Assembly: GCF_023016265.1 (NCBI RefSeq)
Contig: NZ_CP095412.1
Coordinates: 1 to 64,000 of the forward strand
Length of the DNA: 64,000 bases
Source: Blastococcus sp. PRF04-17
Lineage (GTDB): Bacteria > Actinomycetota > Actinomycetes > Mycobacteriales > Geodermatophilaceae
Direction of reading: 5' to 3'
Shown here: piece by piece, positions 21,573 to 29,819 of the stretch
Layout: each line of letters opens with the position of its first letter
Position numbering within the stretch: position 1 is the first letter of the stretch
Made by a program: the position numbers and the translations under genes
The notes under the pieces: model-generated
The model's database searches: none
Seen by the model: the letters and a program-made list of their open reading frames with translations, nothing else
Told to the model about the DNA's origin: nothing

Positions 21573-22193
21573 CTAGACGGTCTCGGGAACGCGCAGGTGG
21601 GCGAGGACGAGGTCGAACTCGGCTACCTCGGTCGCCTCCATGCCCGTCTGCCGGTGGAACTCCTGGCGGAGTGCCATGGCCGGCTCCTGGGCGCGGTTCA
21701 TGGCGTCGCGGTCGTCGTAGGTGGACGCCCGGACGACCCGGCCGTGCGCGCGGTCGACCATGAGGCTGACGCTGCAGAACCCGGGCAGCTCCTCGACGCG
21801 CGGGATCATGCCCATCCGGTACGTGTCGATCATGCGGGTGATCGCGTCCGGCTGGCACCGGCTCCACACCACGCGCACGCAGGCGCCCTCGCTGGTGGCG
21901 TGCACCCGGTGCAGGACGGCGATCTCCCACTCGTTCACCTCGGTCCGGCCGCGCACGATCTCGGCGAACTTCTGGCGCATCGGCCGGACGCCGTCGGCGC
22001 TGCGGTGGAGGGCCTCGGAGTCGGCCCAGGCGGTCGTGACGATGCAGCGGCCGGCCTCGCGGTCGCAGAGCATCGACAGCCCCACGCAGCCGTCCATCTG
22101 CTGGACTGCCGGCATCACCTTGTCGCGCACGTAGGAGATCCCCGCGTCGAGATCCTCGGCACTGCCACGAACCGTGGTGGATCGGGCGTACAT
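21573..22193 (-). CDS. ABM-type duplicated-domain protein, paralogue 1
   Basis: A 206-residue cytosolic protein starting MYARSTTVRGSAEDLD at ATG 22193, with a GGAG ribosome site. It contains two ferredoxin-like halves resembling antibiotic-biosynthesis-monooxygenase domains: GCVGLSMLCDREAGRCIVTTAW and GFCSVSLMVDRAHGRVVRASTY occupy equivalent positions. It ends in AHLRVPETV, shared almost exactly with three paralogues in this window (38300, 39317, 43070). Stand-alone on the minus strand between a membrane protein and an HNH gene. Family knowledge suggests heme- or quinone-related or regulatory roles; none can be assigned. Confidence 0.8.
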   Translation of the reverse strand: MYARSTTVRGSAEDLDAGISYVRDKVMPAVQQMDGCVGLSMLCDREAGRCIVTTAWADSEALHRSADGVRPMRQKFAEIVRGRTEVNEWEIAVLHRVHATSEGACVRVVWSRCQPDAITRMIDTYRMGMIPRVEELPGFCSVSLMVDRAHGRVVRASTYDDRDAMNRAQEPAMALRQEFHRQTGMEATEVAEFDLVLAHLRVPETV

Positions 22194-22303
22194 GCCACCA
22201 CTCCTTCCGGATCGGCGGCGAGCTCCGGCGGCATCGCCGCACGATCGACTGTCCTCGCCGCCGGGTCGCTCGGCAACGGCGCCCAGGAGGCGCCGTCGAC
22301 CCG

Positions 22304-23812
22304 TCAGCAGCGCAGCACGTCCGGCGGTGCTTCTTCGTCGAGCCAGGGCGGATCCGGTTCCGATTCGAAGGTCCACCCCGGTGGACGGCTGACCCGCGAG
22401 ACCCCGCTCGGGGTGCGGACGAGCAGCGTGCCGTCGGCCAGGAGCTCGAAGTGCCAGTCGCGGGCGAAGGTCTTGATGCGGTGGTGCCGCCGGCAGAGGC
22501 AGCACAGGTTCCAGCACGCCGTCTCGCCGCCTTGCCCGTGCGCCGTCACGTGGTCGATGTCGCAGCGGCCGGGAGCCCGCCGGCAGCCCGGCATGCGGCA
22601 GTGCCGATCGCGGATGCGGACGAAGCGCTGCTGCGCGGCGGTGGGCCGGTAGCGACTCGTCGCCGGTGGCGGCCGGAGCCCTGGACCGTCGGCAATCGCG
22701 CCGACGCCTTCCCGCCGTCGCCGGCGAGCGCCCGCGGCGCGGCGCAGCTCGCTGCGGGTCGCGACGGCGGCGAGTCGCCCGGTGGCCGAATCGCCGACGG
22801 CCACCAGGACGCAGCCGCTGGCGGGAGCGGACCGGACGCCGAGCATGTCCAGTTCCTCGAGCAGCTCACGGCACTGGGCGGCGGTGACGATCTCGCCGGA
22901 GACCTCGGCGGCCGGTCGGGTGCCGGGCTCTCCGTCGGACAGCGCCCGGAGAGGTGCGTGGATCACGAGTTGCGCGGTCACCGCGGGGCGCGACGTGTCC
23001 CACGGACGCAGGATCAAGTCGGCGGCCACCTCCGTGCGGAGCACGCCGATCGGCCGCGAGTCGCCGCCCGCCCGCAGGAGCTCGGCGTGCTGCCGGATGG
23101 CGTCGTGGCAGGCCAGGCTCCTGCCGAGCGGCATCTCCAGGACCAGCCGGCCCATGCCGTCGCCGATCGACTGGTGACTGACGTCGGCCCGGCGGGCGGC
23201 CTCCTTGCGGCGCTTCTCGAGCGCCTCGGCGTCGAGCCGGGTCAGGGCGCGGCGGACCCGGTCGCGGATCTGGGCGACGGTCAGGTCACCCGCGAGCGGG
23301 AGGATCGTGCCTTCGATCTCGGCGATCGCGCTCGCCTTGGCGTTGCTGAGGAGGTCGATGAGGGCGCGCGCCTTGCGGACGCTGATCCGGCCCTCGTACA
23401 GCGCGCTCCAGGTGCCGGGCAGAGCGTGGACCAGGATCAGGGCCTCGACGAGGAGCTGTTCGGCCTCGACCTCCGAGCAGCCGCGGATCAGTGCCAGCTC
23501 GGGCACCAGCGTCTCGGAGAAGTCGGCCAGCCATGCGGGCCGTCGGAACCGGCTGTCCCGTCCCCGGGCACCGCGCCGGCCGAACTCGTCGCCCCGCTGG
23601 ATGCGCCGGCGCCGGGCGAAGGCGGCGATGGCACCGGCTCGCTCGGCCATGCTGCGGGCCTCCCGCGAGTCGGCGGCCCAGATGTCGGCGGTCAGTTCGA
23701 GGTCGGACGCCGTCGGGTCGTAGTCCCGCGGCACGGGCAGGACCGGCACCCCGTCGTCCCCCCTCGGCTCCTCGTCGAACACAAACCGCAGGTTAGAGAC
23801 CGGGTCTGACAT
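22304..23812 (-). CDS. DUF222/13E12 family HNH endonuclease-domain protein
   Basis: A 502-residue member of the 13E12-repeat family common in actinobacteria. The long helical DUF222 region covers about residues 60-330 (LPGTWSALYEGRISVRKARAL). The C-terminal HNH domain has CRMPGCRRAPGRCDIDHV, GGETACWNLCCLCRRHH: two zinc-type CxxC-like pairs and DIDH/HH catalytic positions. ATG 23812 is preferred because the upstream start would run into the divergent editing gene. The family is thought to be mobile or a nicking nuclease, but its role is not established. A second, broken member lies at 50045-51490. Confidence 0.9.
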   Translation of the reverse strand: MSDPVSNLRFVFDEEPRGDDGVPVLPVPRDYDPTASDLELTADIWAADSREARSMAERAGAIAAFARRRRIQRGDEFGRRGARGRDSRFRRPAWLADFSETLVPELALIRGCSEVEAEQLLVEALILVHALPGTWSALYEGRISVRKARALIDLLSNAKASAIAEIEGTILPLAGDLTVAQIRDRVRRALTRLDAEALEKRRKEAARRADVSHQSIGDGMGRLVLEMPLGRSLACHDAIRQHAELLRAGGDSRPIGVLRTEVAADLILRPWDTSRPAVTAQLVIHAPLRALSDGEPGTRPAAEVSGEIVTAAQCRELLEELDMLGVRSAPASGCVLVAVGDSATGRLAAVATRSELRRAAGARRRRREGVGAIADGPGLRPPPATSRYRPTAAQQRFVRIRDRHCRMPGCRRAPGRCDIDHVTAHGQGGETACWNLCCLCRRHHRIKTFARDWHFELLADGTLLVRTPSGVSRVSRPPGWTFESEPDPPWLDEEAPPDVLRC

Positions 23813-23840
23813 TTTCGGAAGCGCGAGGCAGCATGCATCC

Positions 23841-24581
23841 GTGACCACCGCGAGCGACCATCACGGGCACACTCACCGCCTCGACCTCGACGACGCGACC
23901 GTGCGCGAGTGGGAGGCCACGGTGCTGTTCGCCGACCGCGAGCAGGGCATCGTGCTCGACCGGTCGGCCTTCTACCCGGGCGGTGGAGGGCAGCCACCGG
24001 ACGAGGGCGTGCTGCTGTGGGGCGGCGTCCGGACGCGGATCGCCGGCACGCGCAAGGGCGACGAGCTGTACCTGATCCCGGTCGAGGGCGACCCGGTGCC
24101 GCCGCCGGGGACCGCCGTCCGGGGTGCGCTGGACGACGAGCGGCGAACGCAGCTGATGCGCACGCACTCGGGGCTGCACGTGCTGACCGGCGTCGTCTTC
24201 CGGGACTTCGGGGCGCTGGTGACCGGCGGCAACATGGAGCCGCTGACCGCGCGCATGGATTTCGACCTGGCCGAGGTGCCGCCGGACTTCAAGGAGCGGG
24301 TGGCCGAGTCGGTGAACGCCGAGATCGCCCGGGACCGGCCGATCGAGGTGAAGACGCTGCCTGCCGCTGAGGCGTTCGCGATCCCGGACATCATCCGGAC
24401 GGCGACCAACCTGCTGCCGCCGGACATCGAGCAGGTGCGGATCGTCGACATCGTCGGGCTGGACACCCAGGCGGACGGCGGCACGCACGTCGCGTCGACG
24501 TCCATGGTCGGCCGCGTCGAGGTGACCAAGATGGAGAACAAGGGACGCGGGTTCCGGCGGCTGCGGATCAGGATCGTCTGA
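23841..24581 (+). CDS. Alanyl-tRNA editing protein (AlaX type)
   Basis: Trans-editing hydrolase that removes Ser or Gly mischarged onto tRNA-Ala. The 246-residue protein has the AlaRS second-additional-domain fold: FYPGGGGQPPDEG near residue 45, the zinc motif THSGLHVLTG (HxxxH) and the later ADGGTHVAST motif. In AlaRS the second zinc pair is C-x3-H; here the Cys position is Asp, a variant also seen in some stand-alone editing proteins. The start is GTG, 28 bases from the divergent HNH gene. The call is well supported. Confidence 0.9.
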   Translation: MTTASDHHGHTHRLDLDDATVREWEATVLFADREQGIVLDRSAFYPGGGGQPPDEGVLLWGGVRTRIAGTRKGDELYLIPVEGDPVPPPGTAVRGALDDERRTQLMRTHSGLHVLTGVVFRDFGALVTGGNMEPLTARMDFDLAEVPPDFKERVAESVNAEIARDRPIEVKTLPAAEAFAIPDIIRTATNLLPPDIEQVRIVDIVGLDTQADGGTHVASTSMVGRVEVTKMENKGRGFRRLRIRIV

Positions 24582-24602
24582 CCGCCTGGTAGCAAGGAGG
24601 GC

Positions 24603-25490
24603 GTGCCCCGTTCCATCTCCGGCCGGTTCCGGTCCGGCTCCGTCGGGTTGGTCGCCGCCGTCTGCCTGGTCGCCTGCTCGTCGGAGCCTGATTCCCCGGC
24701 CGCGTCGACCGCTACAGCGCCGTCCGGCGCCGCGGAGGAGGGCACGTACCTCGCGCTGGGTGACTCGGTGCCGTTCGGATTCCGCGGCAGCGCGCTGGCC
24801 GAGTTCCCGGACCCGGCGAACTTCGTCGGGTATCCGGAGCTGGTGGGCGACGAGCTGGGGCTCGACGTCGTCAACGCGTCGTGCCCGGGGGAGACGACAG
24901 GGAGCTTTCTGGACGCGGCGGCGCAGAGCAACGGGTGCGGCAGCAGCCTGCAGGCGGGCTTCGGCTACCGGAACGCCTATCCGTTGCACGTCGAGTACGA
25001 GGCGCCGGACCAGTCGCAGCTCGACTTCGCCGCGGACCTGTTGAGCGCGGACGACGACGTCGAGCTCGTGACCGTGCAGATCGGCGCGAACGACGCCTTC
25101 CTGTGCCAGCGGACGACCGCCAGCCGGTGCTCCTCGCCGGCGGACGTCCTCGCGCTGGCGCAGCGGGTGGAGGCGAACCTGGCGACCATCCTGAGCGCGC
25201 TGCGCGAGCGGTACGACGGTCAGCTCGTCGTCGTCACCTACTACGCGCTGGACTACGCGGACGCGTTCGGAACGGCGACCCGGCAGCTCGTCGCCGGCAT
25301 CGCGCGGGTGGCGCAGGAGCACGGCGCCGACGTCGCGGACGCGTTCGCGGCGTTCGAGGGGCGCGCGAATGCGGCAGGCGGCGATTCGACGGAGGCCGGA
25401 CTGGTGCTGCCGAACGACGTCCACCCGACCGTCGAGGGTCAGCGGCTGCTGGCGGACGCGGTGCTGGCGGTCGTCGAGGATCAGTCGTAG
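24603..25490 (+). CDS. SGNH/GDSL hydrolase lipoprotein
   Basis: Secreted esterase/lipase-like protein of 295 residues starting at GTG 24603 behind a strong AAGGAGG site. A signal peptide ends in a lipobox (VCLVACSS), so it is membrane-anchored outside the cell. SGNH blocks are visible: block I ALGDSVPFGF with the nucleophile Ser, block III IGANDAF, and block V NDVHPT with the catalytic Asp-x-x-His. Cysteine pairs (NASCPGE, NGCGSS, LCQRTTASRC) suggest disulfides. The natural substrate is unknown. Its 3' end overlaps the convergent gene by ten bases. Confidence 0.9.
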   Translation: MPRSISGRFRSGSVGLVAAVCLVACSSEPDSPAASTATAPSGAAEEGTYLALGDSVPFGFRGSALAEFPDPANFVGYPELVGDELGLDVVNASCPGETTGSFLDAAAQSNGCGSSLQAGFGYRNAYPLHVEYEAPDQSQLDFAADLLSADDDVELVTVQIGANDAFLCQRTTASRCSSPADVLALAQRVEANLATILSALRERYDGQLVVVTYYALDYADAFGTATRQLVAGIARVAQEHGADVADAFAAFEGRANAAGGDSTEAGLVLPNDVHPTVEGQRLLADAVLAVVEDQS

Positions 25491-26383
25491 GGGTTCGTCA
25501 GGACCGGTCGGGCCTGGAGGACGTCGAAGGTGACCGGCGGGCCGTCGGTCGTCGTCGTGCCCGGGACGTCGGCCGGCGCGCTGCCGTCGACGGTGAACGT
25601 CGCTCCCCACGTGACGGTGAGGTAGGCGGTGTACGTGCCCGAGCGGTACGAGTGCTCGATCGTCTGATCGGGGTAGGGCGCGCCCGGGTCGGTGGTGACG
25701 AGCTGGCCGGTGGCGTCGCCGGTGTGCCAGGTGAAGCGCTCGGCGCGGGCCTCGATGACCACCTCGAAGCCGCGGATGTCGACGGTGAACGTCTGCGTCG
25801 TGGGGGAGTCGGTGTAGAAGATCACCGGCAGTCCGCTGAGCCCGTCGCCCGGCGGCTGGTGCTGCGTCTCGAGCTGCGGGAGCGGCAACCGCTCGAAGTA
25901 GCTGAACACCTCCGCACCGGACGGCGGCGGGTTCAGCGGTGTGACGTCCAGGCAACCCTCGCCCGCAGATCCCCAGTCCCCGATTAGCTCGCCTGGCCCC
26001 TGATCCCCTAGGACGGGAATGACTGCAGTGCCGTCCGGCCGCACGACGGGTCGACGTTCTATGAAGAAGTAATCGATGACTCGTCCCGGCTGCTGGGGAC
26101 ACACACGTAAGGTGGCTGGCGAGCAGTTGCCGGTTGCGTTGAAGGCAGCCACGCACTGGGGGATGAGCCGGTAGACGTAGTCCTCGACATCATCCGGTAC
26201 TGCGCCCGCCACGGCAGTGGCCTGCTCGCCTGTCAGTCCCAGAGTTGCAGCGCCGTCTCCAAGCGCTGTCGTCGGACAGCGCCGCGTATTGCAGTCCGCC
26301 GCGACGGCTGGCGCGAAACTCATGAAAGCCAGGGCCGCAGCGAACAACACAGCCGAGAGAAGGCGAGTCAGATTGTGCGTCAT
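25481..26383 (-). CDS. Secreted protein of unknown function
   Basis: A 300-residue exported protein. ATG 26383 starts a signal peptide (RLLSAVLFAAALAFMSFAPAVA) with an AVA-A cleavage site and no lipobox. The mature part has several cysteines in its first half (DCNTRRC, PQCVAAF, NCSPATLRVC). The beta-rich C-terminal half, with IEHSYRSGTYTAYLTVTWGA, resembles an Ig-like/PKD-type fold. The start overlaps the stop of the DUF6318 lipoprotein as ATGA, so they are co-translated and probably act together at the cell surface. No enzyme motif seen. Confidence 0.72.
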   Translation of the reverse strand: MTHNLTRLLSAVLFAAALAFMSFAPAVAADCNTRRCPTTALGDGAATLGLTGEQATAVAGAVPDDVEDYVYRLIPQCVAAFNATGNCSPATLRVCPQQPGRVIDYFFIERRPVVRPDGTAVIPVLGDQGPGELIGDWGSAGEGCLDVTPLNPPPSGAEVFSYFERLPLPQLETQHQPPGDGLSGLPVIFYTDSPTTQTFTVDIRGFEVVIEARAERFTWHTGDATGQLVTTDPGAPYPDQTIEHSYRSGTYTAYLTVTWGATFTVDGSAPADVPGTTTTDGPPVTFDVLQARPVLTNPYD

Positions 26384-26946
26384 CCGAGCGTCATGCTGGC
26401 GATCAACCAGCTCTCCACTTCGTCGGACCACGTAAGCGTGACGCCGGACGACAGCTTTGGAGCTGCCTCGACCGTTTCGATGGGAGTCCCCGAGGGATCG
26501 ACGAGTTGCACCGCTTCCTCGCTGGCGATGAATGTGACGCTGACCTGGTCGCCCTCCACGGGGGCGGCAGCCGCGTCGAGAACGGTCAGTTCGCCTCCGA
26601 CATAGCGATTGCCTACCTTGGCCGCCTCGTCATAGATGCGGGCAATTCGCAGGCACTCACGACACTCCGGGCCGAAGTCGCGGAGAGGCTCACCAGCCGG
26701 AATGGCCTGCTGGCGATTGAGCAATTCAATCCAGTAGTAGAGGAACGCCTCCGCACCGGCGGCGTCTTTGGTGCGAGCCTCGTCGGGTACGGGGAAGTCG
26801 GCCGGGCCGAGCTCGGGAAGTGCCTCGGTGGTCTCCGCGGCACTCGTCGGCGGGAGCGTGGTGTTCGCTGCCTGCGGCTCGGAGCAGCCGGTCAGCGTGG
26901 CTCCCGTGACGAGGAGACCTGCGACTGCCCAGCGAAGATCACGCAC
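26380..26946 (-). CDS. DUF6318 family lipoprotein
   Basis: Lipoprotein of about 188 residues. The likely start GTG 26946 begins a signal peptide with lipobox VTGATLTGCSEP. After a Thr-rich linker comes the DUF6318 pattern: AGAEAFLYYWIELLNRQQAI and FGPECRECLRIARIYDEAA, in which CxxC pairs are typical. An NTF2-like fold is probable. It overlaps the downstream secreted protein by four bases. Longer in-frame extensions upstream exist, but they lie before the signal peptide and are unlikely to be translated. Function unknown; local base composition is slightly lower in GC. Confidence 0.72.
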   Translation of the reverse strand: MRDLRWAVAGLLVTGATLTGCSEPQAANTTLPPTSAAETTEALPELGPADFPVPDEARTKDAAGAEAFLYYWIELLNRQQAIPAGEPLRDFGPECRECLRIARIYDEAAKVGNRYVGGELTVLDAAAAPVEGDQVSVTFIASEEAVQLVDPSGTPIETVEAAPKLSSGVTLTWSDEVESWLIASMTLG

Positions 26947-27054
26947 AGCGGCAGGGTACGCAGGAGCGGTCGCCGGCCGTTCCGTATCTGTGGACAGTCG
27001 GCCACTCGACGCCGGATCGGGTGAACGAAGGCCTCCCCGAGGAGCCAGCACGGC

Positions 27055-27555
27055 TCAGCGGTCGGCGATGCAGACGCGGAACTCACCGTCCTCCAGGACG
27101 ACGAGAGTTTCTCCCCAGTCCGACCAGGGCTCGTGATTTCCACCGCTCGGCTTGGCCGTGTAGCGAATGCTGACGCCCTGTGCCCCAGGCTGGTCGATGC
27201 CATAGGCATCCGAGATCTCCACCTCGACGTCCGAGGGCGTCATCGAGTACTCGTTGAGCTCGGTCAGCCGCTCCGTGAACGCGGCATAGCTGCCATGCGC
27301 CTCACGAGCGAGTCGGCACGACACCGCCCATGCAGCCGGCCAATCTTCGGCATACCGGGCTTCGAGGAAGGTCTGCGCGACACTGGCAGGGGTCTCGAGA
27401 GGAGGCAGCAGCACAGACGCCGCTCCGACGCCCCCCGCGACACAGGCGCCGGTGAGGAGTGCCTCGAGCTGTGAGCGCTTCCGCCTCCGACGCGAGCGCT
27501 TGACCGCAACGTGGAACGGCTCGTGGTTCTGGTGGAGGGACCTCGTGAGGGTCAT
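27055..27555 (-). CDS. Membrane-anchored NTF2-like protein, hypothetical
   Basis: A 166-residue protein starting at ATG 27555, which overlaps the upstream stop as ATGA. A basic cytosolic start (KRSRRRRKRSQLEAL) leads into one membrane segment (LTGACVAGGVGAASVLL), then an external domain. That domain has VAQTFLEARYAEDWPAAWAVSC and FTERLTELNEYSMTPSDVEVEI, resembling the NTF2-like/DUF4878 fold of many actinobacterial envelope proteins. No catalytic residues are recognised. The surrounding genes also encode surface proteins. Function unknown. Confidence 0.68.
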   Translation of the reverse strand: MTLTRSLHQNHEPFHVAVKRSRRRRKRSQLEALLTGACVAGGVGAASVLLPPLETPASVAQTFLEARYAEDWPAAWAVSCRLAREAHGSYAAFTERLTELNEYSMTPSDVEVEISDAYGIDQPGAQGVSIRYTAKPSGGNHEPWSDWGETLVVLEDGEFRVCIADR

Positions 27556-27974
27556 GCCGGCAGGTCCACGAGCGGGACGACACTGCCGCCCGCGGCGAGG
27601 TGAAGGCTCCAGGTGCCGTCGATCCGGCCGTCGTCGAACACCGCGCGGAACTCCTCCGCCCACTCGTCGTCCGAGGGCGTGATCTCCGGCCGGCCGGGAC
27701 GGCACAGCGCCATGGCCAGGTGCCCCGACCCGTCGAGATGGGCGTCGATGACGCCCTCGCTCACGTTCCGCAGGTTCACCAGCAGCGCGGCGTCCGGACG
27801 CTCGGGGAGGCCGTCGACCGGGATGACGATCGGCGACATCAGGCCGTCGACCCCGATCCAGGACAGCCACAGGCTGCGGGCGCCGAAGACCGGAGGGTCG
27901 AGCAGGCCCGTCCAGCGCCGGGTCAGGTCGTCAGCGGTGCGGACCGGAACGGAGGGCAGCGAAGGAGTCGACAT
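27552..27974 (-). CDS. Hypothetical protein
   Basis: A 140-residue soluble protein that I do not recognise. It starts at ATG 27974 (MSTPSLPSVPVRTADDLT), with a GTG nine bases further out as an alternative. It contains RSLWLSWIGVDGLMSPIVIPVDGLPERPD and ends in GGSVVPLVDLPA. There is no signal peptide. Its stop overlaps the start of the membrane-anchored gene downstream as ATGA, so the two are one transcription unit. Codon use is normal for the window. The protein is probably cytosolic, contrasting with its exported partner. Confidence 0.65.
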   Translation of the reverse strand: MSTPSLPSVPVRTADDLTRRWTGLLDPPVFGARSLWLSWIGVDGLMSPIVIPVDGLPERPDAALLVNLRNVSEGVIDAHLDGSGHLAMALCRPGRPEITPSDDEWAEEFRAVFDDGRIDGTWSLHLAAGGSVVPLVDLPA

Positions 27975-28028
27975 GCCGCCCACCGTGACAGTCGGCGGCG
28001 ATGGCCGTGAGCGTTGTCCACAGGCCGC

Positions 28029-29054
28029 TCAGCGGTGCGGAACACCTCCGGGGCCGTGGTCGGCCGGTACCTCCTCGCCGGCGGCGACCGGGCCGGGCGG
28101 CGTCCCGTCGCCGAAGGGGAATTCCCCCAGCTGCTCCCGGAAGTGCGGCATCAGCCAGTTCGAGGTGTCCGGTCCGCTCGGGACGATCCGCGTCGGATTG
28201 ATGTCCTCGTGGACGACGTAGTAGTGCTCCTTGATCTGCGGGAAGTCGATCGTGTCGCCGAACCCGGGCAGCTGGAACAGGTCGCGGGCGTAGGCCCATA
28301 GGACCGGCATCTCGGTCAGCTTGTTGCGATTGCACTTGAAGTGACCGTGGTAGACGGCGTCGAAGCGGGCCAGCGTGGTGAACAGCCGGACGTCGGCCTC
28401 CGTCACCGCACCGCCCATGAGGAAGCGCTGGTGCTCGAGCCGCTCCTCGAGCCAGTCCAGCGCCGTGAACAGCCGCGCGAAGGCCTCGTCGTAGGCCTTC
28501 TGCGAGCCGGAGAAGCCGCAGCGGTACACGCCGTTGTTGACCTCGGTGTAGATCCGCTGCATGACGTCGTCCATCTCGTCGCGCAGCGCCTCCGGATAGA
28601 GGTCCGGTGCACCGGGACGGTGGTAGGCCGTCCACTCGGTCGAGAAGTCGAGCGTGATCTGCGGGAAGTCGTTGGTGACGACCGCACCCGAGGGGACGTC
28701 GACCATCGCCGGCACCGTGATCCCCTTCGGGTACTCCGGGTCGCGGGCGAAATACGCCTCCTGCAGCCGCTCGTAGCCGAGCACCGGGTCGCGGCCGCCA
28801 GGATCCAGGTCGAAGGTCCACGACCGCTCGTCGTGCGTCGGTCCGCAGAGCCCCATCGAGATCACCGGCTCCAGGCCGAGCAGCCGGCGCACGATGATCG
28901 ACCGGTTCGCCCACGGGCACGCGCGCGCGGCGATCAGCCGGTAGCGCCCCGGCTCGACCGGCCAGCCGTCCCGCCCGTCGGCGGTGATCCGGTCGGGGAT
29001 GTAGCTGGAGTCCCGCTGGTACTCCTTCTCGACGTAACCGCTGTCCTCGCTCAC
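28029..29054 (-). CDS. Glutathionyl-hydroquinone reductase-like GST protein
   Basis: A 341-residue protein of the Xi-class GST/YqjG family. It has the diagnostic ARACPWANRS (CPWA catalytic cysteine motif), GLCGPTHDERSW, and IYTEVNNGVYRCGFSGSQ, with a C-terminal helical domain. Family members reduce S-glutathionyl-hydroquinones. Actinobacteria generally use mycothiol rather than glutathione, so the thiol partner here is uncertain. The start is GTG 29054, preceded by a GGAGGGG-like site. Divergent from the hemerythrin gene 99 bases away. Family call is secure, physiological substrate is not. Confidence 0.9.
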   Translation of the reverse strand: MSEDSGYVEKEYQRDSSYIPDRITADGRDGWPVEPGRYRLIAARACPWANRSIIVRRLLGLEPVISMGLCGPTHDERSWTFDLDPGGRDPVLGYERLQEAYFARDPEYPKGITVPAMVDVPSGAVVTNDFPQITLDFSTEWTAYHRPGAPDLYPEALRDEMDDVMQRIYTEVNNGVYRCGFSGSQKAYDEAFARLFTALDWLEERLEHQRFLMGGAVTEADVRLFTTLARFDAVYHGHFKCNRNKLTEMPVLWAYARDLFQLPGFGDTIDFPQIKEHYYVVHEDINPTRIVPSGPDTSNWLMPHFREQLGEFPFGDGTPPGPVAAGEEVPADHGPGGVPHR

Positions 29055-29153
29055 CCCTCCACCCTGAGGGACGGCGGAACGGCGCGCAGTGTGGGGGTGG
29101 CGTGGGGGCGCTGTGGGTGTCGACGGACAACGCCCGGCGACAGGCTTCTCGGC

Positions 29154-29819
29154 ATGACCGAGACCGCGAACACCACCCTCACCGACGTCCACGACATGGT
29201 CGTCGTCCACCGCGTCTTCCGCCGCGAGCTGCGGCTGATCCCGGAGCTCGTCCGCGAGGTCGCCCCCGGCGACACCGCGCGCGCCGCCGTCCTCGCCGGC
29301 TGGTCGCGCATGGTCCTGCAGGGCCTGCACGGCCACCACACCAGCGAGGACCTGCTGCTCTGGCCCAAGCTGCTCGAGCGCTGCCAGCCCGACGCCGAGC
29401 TCGTCCACCGCATGGAGCAGCAGCACGAGCGGGTGCACGCCGCGCTCGACGCCCTCGGCCCCGCCCTCGACCGGTGGGAGGCCGAGGCGCGGCCGGCCGT
29501 CACCGAGGAGGTCGCCGCCGGCTTGGACGCCCTCCGCATCGCCCTGCTCGAGCACCTGGACGAGGAGGAGCGGGAGATCCTGCCGATGGCGTCCCGCCAC
29601 ATCACCCAGGCCGAATGGGACGAGCTCGGCGAGCACGGCCTGCAGGAGACGAGGAAGAAGGACCTGCCGGTCCTCTTCGGCGCGGTGCTCGAGGAGGCCA
29701 CTCCCGACGAGCGGGTGCACATGCTCGGCAAGGTGCCGCTGCCGGTCCGGGTGCTGATGAGGGCGGTCTTCGCCCGCACGTACGCGCGGCTGATCAGCCG
29801 GGTGCGGAACGGCCGGTGA
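29154..29819 (+). CDS. Hemerythrin domain protein
   Basis: A 221-residue helical protein with hemerythrin HHE-type iron ligands: [10 protein letters not shown] near the start, [24 protein letters not shown] and [13 protein letters not shown]. The ligand pattern (His plus Glu/Asp) is intact, so it should bind a non-heme di-iron centre and sense or carry oxygen or NO, or buffer iron. The C-terminal part ([20 protein letters not shown]) is a common extension. ATG 29154 starts after a 99-base divergent gap. Its 3' end overlaps the convergent STAND gene by 26 bases. A second hemerythrin lies at 32962. Confidence 0.87.
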   Translation: MTETANTTLTDVHDMVVVHRVFRRELRLIPELVREVAPGDTARAAVLAGWSRMVLQGLHGHHTSEDLLLWPKLLERCQPDAELVHRMEQQHERVHAALDALGPALDRWEAEARPAVTEEVAAGLDALRIALLEHLDEEEREILPMASRHITQAEWDELGEHGLQETRKKDLPVLFGAVLEEATPDERVHMLGKVPLPVRVLMRAVFARTYARLISRVRNGR

